Assembly (NCBI GenBank): GCA_016271365.2
Contig: CM057456.1
Span: forward strand, 667,699,501 to 667,763,500
DNA: 64,000 nucleotides
Reading direction: 5' to 3'
DNA from: Neoceratodus forsteri
Lineage: Eukaryota > Chordata > Ceratodontiformes > Ceratodontidae
Of this stretch, positions 1 to 11,160 are shown piece after piece (the stretch's first letter is position 1; every line of letters begins with the position of its first letter). A program made the position numbers and the translations under genes. The notes beneath the pieces were generated by a model. It made no database searches, was not told the origin of the DNA, and saw only the letters and a program-made list of their open reading frames with translations.

Positions 1-1185
1 GGGGGGGACCAACCGCTGAAGTCTGAAAAGCATACCTTTAAACAGGGGTATGTATTTATCACAGAACTCCTCATTTTTTACTCAGCTTTTCCTTAGTTCC
101 ATACTGATAGAATAAACTAACACTCTACAGACAGTTTTGTCAAGGCGTTTCTGGCCATACAAACTATTTAAAAAATTTACTTGAAAATAATTCCTTCATA
201 CCAAAAATGTGGTGTCCACTATTCTTCAAATTGTTATTCTTAAATTAAGAATATGTAGTGCATATTCTAGCCATCTGCTGTCATTTTAGACACCATGCTA
301 CACATTTTAATACTGAGAGACTGAGAGGTATGCACAAAATTTCACAAAGCTGTTTCGTGTACTGCAATCCCACTTTGGTGGCAGATGGAGCTCAGCAGGC
401 AGTGCTCGATTTACCCTGCCATGGGCCCTATGCACAGCAGTAACCATGGACCCCCCTCCCAAAATGCCTTCCTGGGTCATGTGCCCTCCCAGCCATCGGC
501 CCCCATGGCCATCTGCTCCATCCCATGGCCATCTGTGCCACCCCACCCCCCCGGGGTTATCTGCACCCCCTCAAAACCTGCCTTCAACAGTTCAGTTGCA
601 CTTGATTCCCTTTCACTTCAGTCTGCACAGAAAAAATTATTATAACGAAGAGAACTGTTTACAGCAGTCAGCAGTAAGTGTTGAACAGAGAAGCATTGCA
701 TCAGCACAGGCCCGGTGGTGGCACTCTCTACGAAAAGTGGCAAACATGCACATCTGAGTTTTTCAGAAATACCCCCTTTCTTGTTCTTGCAAACAGTTTT
801 CACCCCTCTATAATTCCAAAACCAAGGAGACTCTTATACTACCCCTTTTAGCATAAAAGTGAGAAACCACTTGGCATTACCAAATACACTATTATTGCAG
901 GTATTGTAGACATGAACCAGCTGCTATTGCTGAAAAAAATGACATGGTGACAAACACTGCTGCTTTAAACTGTCACAGCCACAAATCAGTGGTCACTTTC
1001 AAGCATGGTTTTATTGCCTAGTAATTTATTTTCAAAATAAAAACCTTGCTAATCATTTCTAACAGTCTAGTCCATCCACAGTATTTAGATGTAATTTTAT
1101 TTGTAATTTTTGACCAGGAAAGGAACACTAACTAGGCAAATTAAGCTGCGATAGCTTGATTTCAACTGCGTCTTGGGGTTGGGTT
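1..1185. other. Unassigned AT-rich DNA
   Basis: No coding region, RNA gene or element end could be supported here. The only local structure seen is a C-rich patch around 446-575, where a short CCATGGCC-containing phrase is repeated. Short open frames in this patch lie on both strands and look like composition effects. Confidence 0.5.
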
Positions 1186-1189
1186 ACAT

Positions 1190-1500
1190 GAACCTGTTTT
1201 ATTGACAGGGGGATGTTGGCCATAACACTGGGGCCTAGCACTGGAATAACATCCCCTCCTCTTATTCAGTAAGTGCCAAGGGATCTTTTAATTCCACCTG
1301 ACGGTGACCAAAGGTGGGTAGAAAGGATCTTGGTTTAACGTCTCATCTGATGGATGGAACCTCACCAGTGTAGCCCCCCCGCCATACTGCACTAGTGTCA
1401 GTTATGGGTATTACCTCAAATACCTTGTGTCAGGATAAAACCTATGATTATTTCGATCCAGAAGTGAGCATGCTACCTACTAAGCAACTAACATTGATTC
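1190..1500 (+). repeat. Candidate ancient interspersed repeat
   Basis: The stretch holds the phrases GGGATCTTTTAATTCCACCT and GGTTTAACGTCTCATC, followed by a run mentioning a single CACTAGTGTCAG-like block and GTGAGCATGCTACCTACTAAGC. I recall very similar wording in an interspersed repeat of several fish and shark genomes, so this is probably an old dispersed repeat. That attribution is from memory and was not searched. No coding capacity is seen. Confidence 0.35.
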
Positions 1501-1825
1501 ACTCTAGGAAATAATTGAATCCCCAATGTTTGAGCAAGTGGGTGACTTTTAAAAGAACCAGTTGTTTCAGCTCTAATACCCTAAAAAAAGAACCAAAAGT
1601 ATGTCCTAGCAGAACCAGAAACTAAATTTTGAAAAATCTTTGCCCAACACTGCAGAACCACTAGCTCATCACCAGTATGCCCCAGCAAAATCAGAATGCT
1701 CCCAGCATGCTTGCCTCTGGGCCAAAAAGATGAAAAGGTTGTGGGTTCTAGCCTTGAACAGGGGACATGTGATAAAGCCAAGGGTGGTAGCATAACATAG
1801 AGTTTAAAGTAATGGGCTGTGAATG

Positions 1826-1925
1826 AGCTTGGTATAACTGGTACCCGATAGATTTGATTCCTACAACTTCCACTTGCATACTGTGTGACCCTGAGCAAGC
1901 CACTTAACCTTCCCTGTGAGGTCGT
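1826..1925 (+). repeat. Partial tRNA-derived SINE (MIR-like body)
   Basis: The segment contains the run CACTTGCATACTGTGTGACC followed by GAGCAAGCCACTTAACCTT. This is the same body as the fuller SINE copies at 10,233-10,411 and 62,838-63,018 in this window. The tRNA-like head is degraded. It resembles the central part of MIR/CORE-type SINEs. Confidence 0.6.
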
Positions 1926-2086
1926 CCCTTCAAACAAACAAAACAAAAGCTAGAGGGAAGAGGTTTAGGAGGGATGTGAGGAAGTACCTCTTCACTGAAA
2001 AATCAGATATATGGATGTTTTGTTTTGTCATAAGTGCCAAAACCAAATTATTTATATTTTTGTTAACCAGTACTGCTGCTTTAAAC

Positions 2087-2168
2087 CTGTCTGTCTGTCT
2101 GTCTGCCTGCCTGACTGTCACCACTCACCACTATATTTTAAATCTATCTATATGTCTGTCTGTCTGTT
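2087..2168. repeat. (CTGT)n and related tetranucleotide microsatellite
   Basis: There are two clusters of CTGT repeats, interrupted by TGACTGTCACCACTCACC and a short CTAT run. Simple sequence, no gene. Confidence 0.85.
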
Positions 2169-2179
2169 TAGGATAACTG

Positions 2180-5100
2180 GATAACTGGGGCTGTCACTTT
2201 AAAAGAGACAGTCCTTGTAAACAGGGACATTTCCCTTAAACATTTTGAAGCTGTGAACCCTTCTGAATACAATGTACTTTACCAAAATGAGTGCACTGTA
2301 TAGGCAGTGTTTTATCTGACACAAATGCCAACCCCCATTTACTTGAAAGCTCCAGACCAGTCATTAAAAGAGTAGCAGCTTCTCGAGTAATGTTGGTCAG
2401 AAATTGAATTAAATGCCCATACAACAACTTGCAAGAGCAAATTTACTAACATGCAAAACTCTTTCAGACATTGTCACAGGACCGAACTAGCCAAGCCAGC
2501 TGACAATCAAATCCCCAGAGGAAAGCTATGACCAGTGCAATTCAAACCTGCAACGCAACCCAGTCACTAAATGCACACATCTGTTAAAACTACCATACTG
2601 TCTTGCTTGCCTGCTGTAATGCATTCTGAGTTAATTATTAATAAAAACTCATTGACAAAAAAAACTACCGTCCAGTCTTCAGAGGAACTGCACAAGTTTC
2701 CAAACTTCATGGATGCTATATCTGTGGCCTGCGCAGCGTTGAACTTATTTACTCCTCTGAGCCTGGGCTGTAGAGGCTAGTGTTTGAGTTCACAGGTTCT
2801 GGTTGTCCCACTTCAAGAGTCCCAGTCCACAAACACACAGAGGTAAGGTCTCCAAGAAGAGCTGTTGTCCAGCAGGTGGCATGGTACCATAGATGGCTCT
2901 ACTCAAGTGTGGAGCATCTTGCTGCTGAAGGCCTGGGATACAGTAACACATGAAATAAAATTCCACAGTTACTAGCATATGGCTCTGCTTCTATTTTTTT
3001 GTCTTAGTTTTTAGTTCTCTTTCTCTGTCTGAATTGACAGAGTCATTCCTTCTCCTGGCTCCCATTCTCTGTCTGATTGTGCCACTCTGATTGAGTCATC
3101 GGGCAGCAAGTAAGTAAATGATGACTGGCACCAAAATTGAATCTGCCAGGTACTGCTGGGCCTGTGCGCACACCACACATGTGTGATTCTTCATGTGTAG
3201 ACATCACATGCGCAGTGACGCAATTCATGCAAAGTGTGTTGATGACTCTGGGTGAAGGAGGGCACACTGCTCGGCGGCACAGGTTTGGCAATGACTGGAT
3301 AGATTAAGGCCAAAAACACAGAGTGTATTCATTTTTTTCTCTTATCTGCTTGGTGCTGGCAGACTGACATGCATATGTAATAACTCACGCTGGATGATGA
3401 CCACTCCCACCCCCTCCCCAGTGTGTCTCTACATCAGGGAAAAAAATGAAACCAATAAAAAGGGAACTTGGAGCAATCTGGTGGGCCCCCCCATAACACA
3501 AGGCCCTACGCACAGGCTTAGTTGGTGTTATGTTGAATCCGTCCCTGTCGGCAGGCACAAATACCCACAAAGTACCACTTCCTGGCTCCCCATAGCACTG
3601 CTGTGAAGGGCACGTGTGCAGCTAGGAAGGCGGGCATGCACAGACAAGCTTACCAAGGGACCCGGCTCATCTTTTAAGGTGGCATTGTGTAAATAGTGTA
3701 ACTTGTCAGTTAGCAGTACTCCTTATTTTGTAAGCACAAATAAAAGCACATACAGAACAGCAATGTTGCTCCATTTTCTTCCAGGTGCACCCCTCGCATG
3801 CTGCAAAAGTTAATTTATAATAGCCATGCAGCTACTTGGCTTGAGTAGAATCACAAGTCATTGCAAATGCATCCTAATGACAGACTGTGAGAAAATGTAA
3901 TGCTTGGTTTGTTTTTTCTTTCAGTTTTTTTACTTAAACATAAGACATGTAACATCAGGAAAATCCCTGCCCCAATCATGCAGTTGATGCTGGCTAAATG
4001 TATCAATGGCATCTTCCCTGGTCCTTGATATTCAGGTGAAAGTATCTTAAAAAGTGGGTGGGAATCACCATAACCTGCTGTCAATCTCATGTACATACTT
4101 TTATTGCTGAATGTCTCCATGCCTTACCCCCCCCCTATCGCTCATTTGCTCCCAGTGGCCATTTTTGGTCAGGTCCAGCAATGAATGGTTCCGACGCCAT
4201 ATGGTGTCTATGGAAACAAATTAGTTAAAACTATGCAACAACAACAGGCTGGACCAATGAGATGTTAGAAAACTTTGAAAGGGGTTGGGCCAAGAAAGAA
4301 AAATGAGAGAAAGAGAGTGAGAGACAGAGTGAGCCGCCAGGATGTGCAAAAGTTTTGCTATTATTTGTTTGTTTGCTCTTCCATGCATGCATAATGAGAG
4401 ATGATTAGAGCATGCTGTGAGTGTACTTCTGTATTTAAAGCCTGAAGAAATCTGAAGCTACAGCTACTGTTGTTCAGTGTAGCTGGGGACAAATGTCAGG
4501 CACGAGAGAGAGAGAGAGAGATTGTATTCGAGTTTTGGTTTTGTAGAATTCCATCCTTGCGATTACTGGCTGCAAGCAGGGCTGCAGTAATGGGGGGGGA
4601 TTGGGGATGTTGTCCGGGGACCTGAGCTCAGGAGGGGCCCACCTAAAGAGCTGGCATTACCCCTGGCATTACCTGGTTTGGGAAATAGGGTCCTATTTCA
4701 AGTGACTAGTCCTGGGCCCCAAAATTCATAGCTGCAGCCCTGGCTGCAAGGGTGAATGGACTTTGGGAGCAGGAGGTGATTTATTGTCCAACATGCCTAT
4801 GAGGGCCACAGAAGCCACCGAGTGCAAAAAAGAACTGTTACAATCACAATGTTGAAAGTTTGTGAAAGTGTTGGGACTAGCTGCATTGCTGAAATTTTAG
4901 GTGCAAAACAGAACAAAAACATGAGTGGTCTCAGTCTGACTCTGCCCGCCGATCGTATTACTTATGCAAATCAACTGGCAAGTTTCTAAGGAGGCAAGAA
5001 TAAAATCTATGTGTATTTAGCAAAGTTCTGACTGAAAATGAAGATGGGATTCATCCAGTGAATGGATGCATGACAAAACTGTATAAAGACCTGGATGAAG

Positions 5101-5290
5101 CTGCTTCAACTTCTTAGCAGGATCACCATGAAAGCAAGATTTACCAGCTTGATGTGAGACTACAGCTGTTCACTCTCGCCTTGGGTTTGTCTGCTTGCTG
5201 TTTACAGCTGCTTTTCTTTCTTTTCTTTGATGCACACAATGTTTACACTTTGAAAAAAAAAGCAACATCTTTCTCAATAAAATATTAAAT
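2180..5290. other. Unassigned intergenic DNA
   Basis: No recognisable protein, LTR or inverted repeat was found. Two GA-rich simple repeats lie at about 4,299-4,334 and 4,504-4,520. At 4,572-4,745 a GGGCTGCAG...CTGCAGCCC pair brackets about 170 bases and could be a small foldback. Open frames on both strands are short and unrelated to anything I know. Confidence 0.45.
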
Positions 5291-5307
5291 AATGAAACAT
5301 TGAAACA

Positions 5308-5562
5308 ACAGGGAAGGCAGCTACTTCAAGGTCACCATCTCCAAGCGTACAAAGAGAATGTGGCCAATGAAGAGTATGACTTGTTGGATTGCATTAACAA
5401 GTTCCTGCTGCAGGAGTCAGCAATCCTGCAGGACATCTGGCACTTGAACATCATGCACATGTACAGGTGTGCAGTGGCAGACTGTTCATCATCATGGAAA
5501 TGGGCAGCACAAACTTTCTGCAGCTCATCCACAAACACTATACAATGTACACTACACAGCCT
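5308..5562 (+). pseudogene. Testis-specific serine/threonine kinase (TSSK)-like pseudogene fragment
   Basis: TSSK proteins are small Ser/Thr kinases of male germ cells. Three blocks of the N-lobe are seen in order but in shifted frames. First, a glycine-rich loop reads EGSYFKVTISKR (about 5,313-5,350). Next, KFLLQESAILQDIWHLNIMHMY (about 5,398-5,463) contains the KFLPRE-x-x-IL-x-x-x-x-HP-x-I-like helix C region; the equivalent of the usual HP reads HL. Then, after a frameshift, FIIMEMGSTNFLQLIHKH matches the hinge (IVMEL/A...LLQ). The catalytic loop and DFG half is absent. No intron separates the blocks, so a retrocopied fragment is likely. Family assignment is from the motif order and spacing; which TSSK paralogue it is remains uncertain. 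Confidence 0.65.
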
Positions 5563-5574
5563 TAAAAAGGCAGT

Positions 5575-5810
5575 TTATGACAAAAAGCCTGTTGAGGTTG
5601 AGACTCAACCACAGTGATTAACTTGTTAAACAAAGGCACTTCAGGGCTGAGACCTGCCACTGGAGACCAGACAAGTTCTTGAAAAACATCCGCCTGGGTG
5701 CAGACCAACCACAGTGGAAAACTTGTCAAAAAAATACCTTCATGGCTCACCACAGTGAGAAACTTGTTTACAAGAAAAAGTCCTTCATGGCAGAGACTTT
5801 TTGTGTTTGC
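5575..5810 (+). repeat. Degenerate tandem phrase with CCACAGTG...AACTTGT
   Basis: Three diverged copies of CCACAGTGRNNAACTTGT occur at about 5,609, 5,709 and 5,751. Each is followed by a CTTCA(T/G)GG(C/G) phrase. It may be decayed short-period tandem DNA; a degenerate C2H2-finger linker array was considered but no cysteine/histidine pattern supports it. Confidence 0.35.
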
Positions 5811-5820
5811 CTACTTGTTA

Positions 5821-5821
<1 letters not shown>

Positions 5822-5855
<34 letters not shown>
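5822..5855. repeat. (TA)n microsatellite
   Basis: About 17 uninterrupted TA units. Confidence 0.9.
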
Positions 5856-5857
<2 letters not shown>

Positions 5858-6037
5858 GGTGCTGAGATCAGCCAACCTGCTACAGACAGCAACTTTTAAC
5901 AAAAAGCTCTTTGTGGCTGACCGATAATGTAAATATACGTACATACATAGGTTTCTTTTCAATTTATTTACACACAGTAGTCAAACCGAGATACCATGTC
6001 AATTTTTTGGGTTGGAGATGCTTTGAATATCCAAATT

Positions 6038-6112
6038 TACAGCTCGGATTGAAGCACAGGAAGGTCAAGTGACTTGCTCAAGATCACACTGTGATTTAAC
6101 GTGAAGCCATAT
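6038..6112 (-). repeat. SINE body fragment, reverse orientation
   Basis: AAGTGACTTGCTCAAGATCA is the reverse complement of the SINE core (TGATCTTGAGCAAGTCACTT). It is truncated on both sides. Confidence 0.55.
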
Positions 6113-6850
6113 CTTAATGCATTGAAAGCACTGCAGCTTATTCTAATCAGCTTTGAGGGCATTATGATTAATGCATTATGCAGGGTTTTGTAGGAGGGAA
6201 GTGTTTATTGTCATTTATGGGGTGGGTTGAGTCTTACCCACCCACAAGTCACTCTACATGTTGAATTAGTGGTCCGCCACTATGTATAGAAACCAATTAC
6301 AGTGCTCTGTGAGACCTGAGATAGTTATGTTTGACAACAAAAATGTAAACCTGGAACAGCGGTTAAGCAGCAACTTTAGTTTTTTTGCAGTATGCGCTTT
6401 AATTTTGTTACATTGAAATTAATGGAGTGGATGGGGCAAGAAGCCAACAGAAAAGGAAGTGAAAAACAATCCAATGCATGCTAAGTAGTGATCCAATTCC
6501 AAAACAGATGCCAAGTGCAGAATGCATTGGTTCTGCTTCCACTTTCTCACTGTGATTCTGCGTGTGAAGTGACTACCTGATGGACTGCAGCCCAGTTTCC
6601 TTGGGAGAGTTTGCATTATAGCCACAAAAGAAGGATCACTCTTTGTTTTTAATAATCACTGCATTCAATAAATGTGTGGTGGGGTAAATTCCTATTGCTC
6701 TGTAAAAAGCAGAATCATATCATATTGCATGGTCTATGTAGGGAACACTTGGGCAAAGTCCTAGAAGACTTGATTGTACAGCTGGAACCTTGCTCTCATC
6801 CCGTGGAAGGACCTGGAGGTAAGGACCCAGGATCATGAACCTTGCTGCCC
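6113..6850. other. Unassigned intergenic DNA
   Basis: No gene or element boundary was recognised. Confidence 0.4.
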
Positions 6851-6859
6851 TGTAATGAC

Positions 6860-7187
6860 TAGTGTTGTGCGAAACTGAAAAATTTTGTTACACTGACTAT
6901 TTTGTGTAATTTGCCCATTTCATGAACTATTTCACAGGTGTGAAATTTCACTCTAAAATTGTGAAATTTCACCCAAAAAGTGCAAAATTTCACCTGAAAA
7001 TGGTGAACTTTCACCACGAAATGAGAAATTTTACCTGAAAATGGTGACATTTCTCCCAGAAATTTTGTAAGTTTGCACCCCTTGAAATATTTCATGGAAC
7101 AGCAAAATTTCACAAAATATTTCACTTGGCAAAATTGCCAATTTCACAGCAATTTTGTTGGTGAAATTGTATTTTGCAACATCTCTA
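6860..7187. mobile_element. hAT-type MITE, 328 bp
   Basis: The element begins TAGTGTTGTGCGAAA and ends TTTTGCAACATCTCTA, so the right end read in reverse starts TAGAGATGTTGCAAAA. It is flanked by GTAATGAC (6,852-6,859) and GTAGTGAC (7,188-7,195), an 8-bp target duplication with one mismatch, as expected for hAT transposition. The interior is a series of short palindromic GTGAAATTTCAC phrases with no coding capacity. Its terminal TAGAGATG is the same octamer that begins the giant hAT at 39,509, suggesting mobilisation by a related transposase. Confidence 0.85.
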
Positions 7188-7195
7188 GTAGTGAC

Positions 7196-7845
7196 CTGAA
7201 GCTGGCAAATGGCAGGGTACTGACAGGAACTAGACTGTTTTTGTTTTTGAAGTAAAAATAATAATAATGCACATCCCTTAAGGACTTGCACCATCATTTT
7301 GTCTGACGTTTTATTGTTGATTTAATAAAATGGAGCATGTAAAGCCAAAAAATGCAGCTCTCAGTCTCCCACCCAGTCTAGTTACACAGTACATCCCGTG
7401 TTATACTGTGCACCCCTGGACACTCACTGTATAGCAATGTACAATCAATTTACCGATCAAGATTGCAAAGGACTGCTACAGTAAGCATTATGGTTTTCTT
7501 TATTAGTTACATTCTATGGCGTTGGTATTCAAAAGGTTGGTGCAATGCTAACTCAAAACAGCACTGACGGTCTGGGCGGGGTCGTATTTAGAGGTCCCCA
7601 GAGTACCTCCCAAACTCAGCTGCATGATCACCCCAACGATACTGCTGCACTTATGAAAATGGGAGATTCCTTATGCATAATGGTGCAGCGGTATATTCAA
7701 AAGGCTTCATTGATGCTGAACAGCCACCAGTATGGCGCTGTTTATCCCTGCAAAAACCTGGCCTTAACTAGATGCTAAGGCAACACCTTCACCCCCCCCA
7801 AAGGCAGGATGGCTGCACTGCAACTGGCCTCCCTGAATGTCAAGT
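7196..7845. other. Unassigned intergenic DNA
   Basis: No element ends or coding motifs recognised. A homopolymer C run lies at about 7,791-7,799. Confidence 0.4.
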
Positions 7846-7849
7846 GGAT

Positions 7850-8510
7850 CCCTCCCACTTATCACCCATCAGTATAATTTTATAACCTCCCTGGCAGTCC
7901 AGTGGACCCCCTCCACTCGAATGTCCCAGTCAGTATAATTTAATAACCTCCCTGGAGTCTAGTGGACACCCTCTATCAATTGCCCCGTTAGTATAATTTG
8001 TAACCTCCCATATATTTAGTGGATTCCCTAACTGTGTGCTATCACCCACCAACTCTTGTGGATCCCACCCCACACCTCCCTCACCCCAGTCAAGGCTCAA
8101 CCTATCTGCAACAGACCAGCAGCCTGCATAGCCCTCCACTCATCTCCTTGGCCGTCTGCCGTCTGACAGTCGCAGAGCATGATTATACTCACAATCACCC
8201 TCTGTGACTGTCAGATGGTGGCTGGCCATGGAGGTGAGCAGAGGCTGTGCCAGCTGCCATCTGACAGTCACAGAGCATGATTATACTTACAATCACCCTC
8301 TGTGACTGTCAGATGGTGGCTGGCCATGGAGGTGAGCAAAGGCTGTGCCAGGTGCCAATCTGATGCACATAGGGCAAGTGCTGACCAGAATTAGGGGTGT
8401 GTGGAGTGGGGGGCTGCAGCAGGTGGGTGGATGATGGCACACAGCCAGGTGGAGGGGGTCTACTAGACACCAGGGAGGTTATAAATTAAACTGACAGGCA
8501 ATCAGAGGGA
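7850..8510. repeat. Foldback element with internal tandem duplication
   Basis: The left arm has three tandem versions of CAGTATAATTT...AACCTCCC...GTCTAGTGGA (about 7,870, 7,931 and 7,990). The right arm has the inverse, GTCTACTAGACACCAGGGAGGTTATA (about 8,458-8,484). Between the arms, an about 118-bp unit is tandemly duplicated (about 8,160-8,275 and 8,275-8,345 onward). Each unit is itself a dyad with CTGACAGTC(G/A)CAGAG on one side and CTCTGTGACTGTCAG on the other. Class unknown; no coding capacity. Confidence 0.6.
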
Positions 8511-8560
8511 GGGAGATGACTAGACACCAAGGAAAGAGGCACTATGATACAGCCTGGACA

Positions 8561-8742
8561 TGGTAAAATATGAAAAACCACAGGAGGCTGTTTACAATCT
8601 AGCTTCTTTATTATAACTGCACAAGCACTTGCTGCTGAAGCTGTAAACATGAGCTACACTCACATGTACAGTCATGTGTCTCACTACATTGCCTTCTATT
8701 GTATTGTATTGGTGCCATCTACTGTTTAATCTTTATACTACA
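8561..8742 (-). repeat. Ty3/gypsy 3' LTR
   Basis: Shares the core CACAGGAGGCTGTTT and CTCACTACATTGCCTTCTAT with the other LTR at 14,563-14,743. It ends TTATACTACA on the plus strand, i.e. begins TGTAGTATAA in element orientation. Confidence 0.85.
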
Positions 8743-10232
8743 TCTCCCTTTTTTAGTTTAGTTCAATTCATTTATCAAAATCAAAAGATAGCAAAAGAAA
8801 AACAACTCTTTTTTTATAACCACATGTCACAGGGTGATCCCTGTGATGAGCAGGGGCTCTGATATTCTACAAAATACCGCCCCCCCAAGAAATAAAGTGC
8901 CTAGGTATAAAGGAATAATATTGACTGTAGCCTAACTGTTAACAGTGCTGAAGCACCCCTTCCTGTATTCCCTGCACAAAATAGCAATCTTTCATGGTAG
9001 GACACCCTTGCATTCTGCCACAAACAGAATGCCAGAAGCTAATAATCTGTGCCTTTCTGTGATATTCCTTGTCCTGTAGCCAGTATCCAAAAAGGAAAGC
9101 CTCTATAAAGTCTTTAGTAGATATTGCGCTGCTAGCATTAAAGTATGCCATGATTCTGTATGAAGGCACATGTTGCACTGTTTGTGAAAATCTCCCGAGA
9201 CGGAGTATGTAAAGAATGCAGGACATGCTTCTTGATAATATGCCAGTGCCCTAAAACATGGAAACGGCATTAGGAGCCAAAACAGTTGCTTGGCAGGGTT
9301 AATGTAAAACCCCTAGCTCCGATGTGCAATGTGCCTGTGATAGCGAGCAGCTGGTAGATTGCTAGAATGCAATTGCAGCTGCCTCACTTCTTTGAATAGC
9401 ACTCAGCACTCTTAGGCAAGCACTTCAGGGGAAAAAGGGACAGTAAGGTCCTTGAGAGTAGAAAATACAGCTCTGTGCTCCAGTGTAGTGTGTTAGTCAT
9501 GGCAGAATGCCAGAACATAATTGCAGCTGCCCTGCTCGTCAGTCAATCCTACAAACTCTGCACAATAAAGTGGGATCTAAAGAAAGCTAAGAGAGAGATA
9601 AGCTTTATTATTTATTCAAGTAGGGTAAATGTCCTGACCGAATGAGAGCGGAGGAAAAACAGAGAAGCAGGCTACATAACTTTCTCTTTCTACTCCTGCA
9701 TGTTACCGCTTGCTCCCTGTGGGATTTGTGGGCTTTATTGCACTTTCTGTTGCATTGTTATAAAGAGGGAGAGGTCAAGTCAGAGAGAGAAAGAGAGCAA
9801 AATGAAAAATAAAGGAAGCATGTAAATTCTCTCTCTCTTCAGTTAGTATAGCATGGCAGAGTGGGTGGCAGGTTGATTTCAGCCACCTCTCTTCACATAA
9901 CAATAACTCTATATGCTCTAAAGATGCAACATTACAAACACTGGATTGCAGCAGTAACTTAAATAAAACGTGGCTAGGTAGCTGCAAGGCAGCTCATTAA
10001 ACAAAGTCAAAATGGGGCAAATTGAAATGTTTACCGTTGGGCTGATATTTCAGCCTTCGGCTTGTGAAAAATATAAAAACTGCAAGTTACTAGGGAGTTG
10101 GTGAAGTATCCTGAGCTTACCAAAAAAACCCTTGTGAATTAGAATATTAGAAAATTAGAATAAGCAAGTTGAGGGCTAAAGAAATGATGCCCTTACAGAA
10201 AGAAAAGTACAAGAGAACATTGTTCCTTTTGA
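8743..10232. other. Non-coding interior of the gypsy element or inserted DNA
   Basis: No pol or env-like motif was recognised between the 3' LTR and the SINE. A phrase with AATTGCAGCTGCC occurs twice (about 9,371 and 9,519) as part of a loose about 150-bp direct repeat. A GA-rich stretch lies at 9,765-9,800. Confidence 0.4.
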
Positions 10233-10411
10233 GGCAGTATAGGACAGTGGTTTAAGGCTCTGAGCTGCAAATTTGGAGACCTGGGTTTGAATCCCACAGT
10301 CCTCCACTTGCATACTGTGTGACCTTGAGCAAGTGACTTGGTTATCTTGTGCTCCCAGGTTGCACCTGGTAACAAGCTTCAGCTTAGTGTGCCTCTCCTG
10401 GTTAAACAATT
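10233..10411 (+). repeat. tRNA-derived SINE, nearly full length
   Basis: The head GGCAGTATAGGACAGTGGTT carries an A-box-like sequence, and GGTTTGAATCC is a B-box-like RNA polymerase III promoter element. The body has TACTGTGTGACCTTGAGCAA and the tail reads CAAGCTTCAGCTTAGTGTGC then CTCCTGGTTAAACAAT. The copy at 62,838-63,018 on the other strand agrees end to end, which defines both ends of the family. Confidence 0.8.
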
Positions 10412-10559
10412 TTCCTTTCCTTTTGTTTTGGTTTATTTTCAGTTACTGCCTGGTATCCTGAAGTTGACAATGGGAAAGAAAGAAAATAAGGAGCATGCCC
10501 TTATTCTTCTATTCACTTGTCCAACTCAGGAACACCTATGGTAGATACATAAAGAATAG

Positions 10560-11160
10560 TAGTAGTCATTACCTGGTTCTGCAGTCAGGACTGTCTACAG
10601 GGCTGGCAGCCCCAGAAATGGCTGCTTTTATAGAAGTAAGGAAGTGAGGTCACTCCAGAATGGGAGGGGCTTAATCCCTTAATGAACTTAATGATGATAC
10701 AATTGGGTATATTTGGGCTATTATAACTCCGTGTTGCATATAACGAAAAAAGTATTGCTATGCCACTGGGTGAGGTAATGGATTAAACAGTTTGTATGGG
10801 GTACCTGGTGCAATAGTCTAACCCAGATATTTTTTTTTCCGTAAATTGGATAAATAGCCAGGTCAGGTGACCCCTACCTACATGTATAAAAGCCTACCAC
10901 TATGGTGTTAATGGGAGATAGAGACCAGCCCAGGGAGTCAGTCTGGAACTGAGAGTCTGAGGGTTAGGACCTCAGAGGAAAGAGAATGGCTTGAAGCTGA
11001 ACTAATGACAATCTTCTCTTCTCTTCTGTAAGAATTTGAATCATTTGATGAAGTGGAAAAATAAAATTATAAATGCCAGCCTGGCATTTTTTTTTATGCA
11101 CTGATTTTTGTTGTCTGCCTGCAATTTGTCTTCTGAACCAATGACCCTACTATATCACAT
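10560..11160 (+). repeat. Possible solo LTR
   Basis: A TATAAAAG box lies at about 10,885. About 175 bases further is AATAAAATTATAA (11,060), followed by an ATGCCAGCCTGGCAT hairpin and a T run. Box, poly(A) signal and hairpin in this order are what an LTR (U3-R-U5) would show. No matching second copy lies in the window and terminal TG/CA with a target duplication could not be fixed, so this stays a candidate. Confidence 0.35.

Noticed and set aside
5575..5810. C2H2 zinc-finger gene relic
   Set aside because: HSEKL and KSF phrases looked like finger linkers, but the paired Cys and His are absent.
10233..10330. tRNA gene
   Set aside because: A- and B-box-like words are present, but the sequence does not fold as a tRNA and continues into a SINE body.
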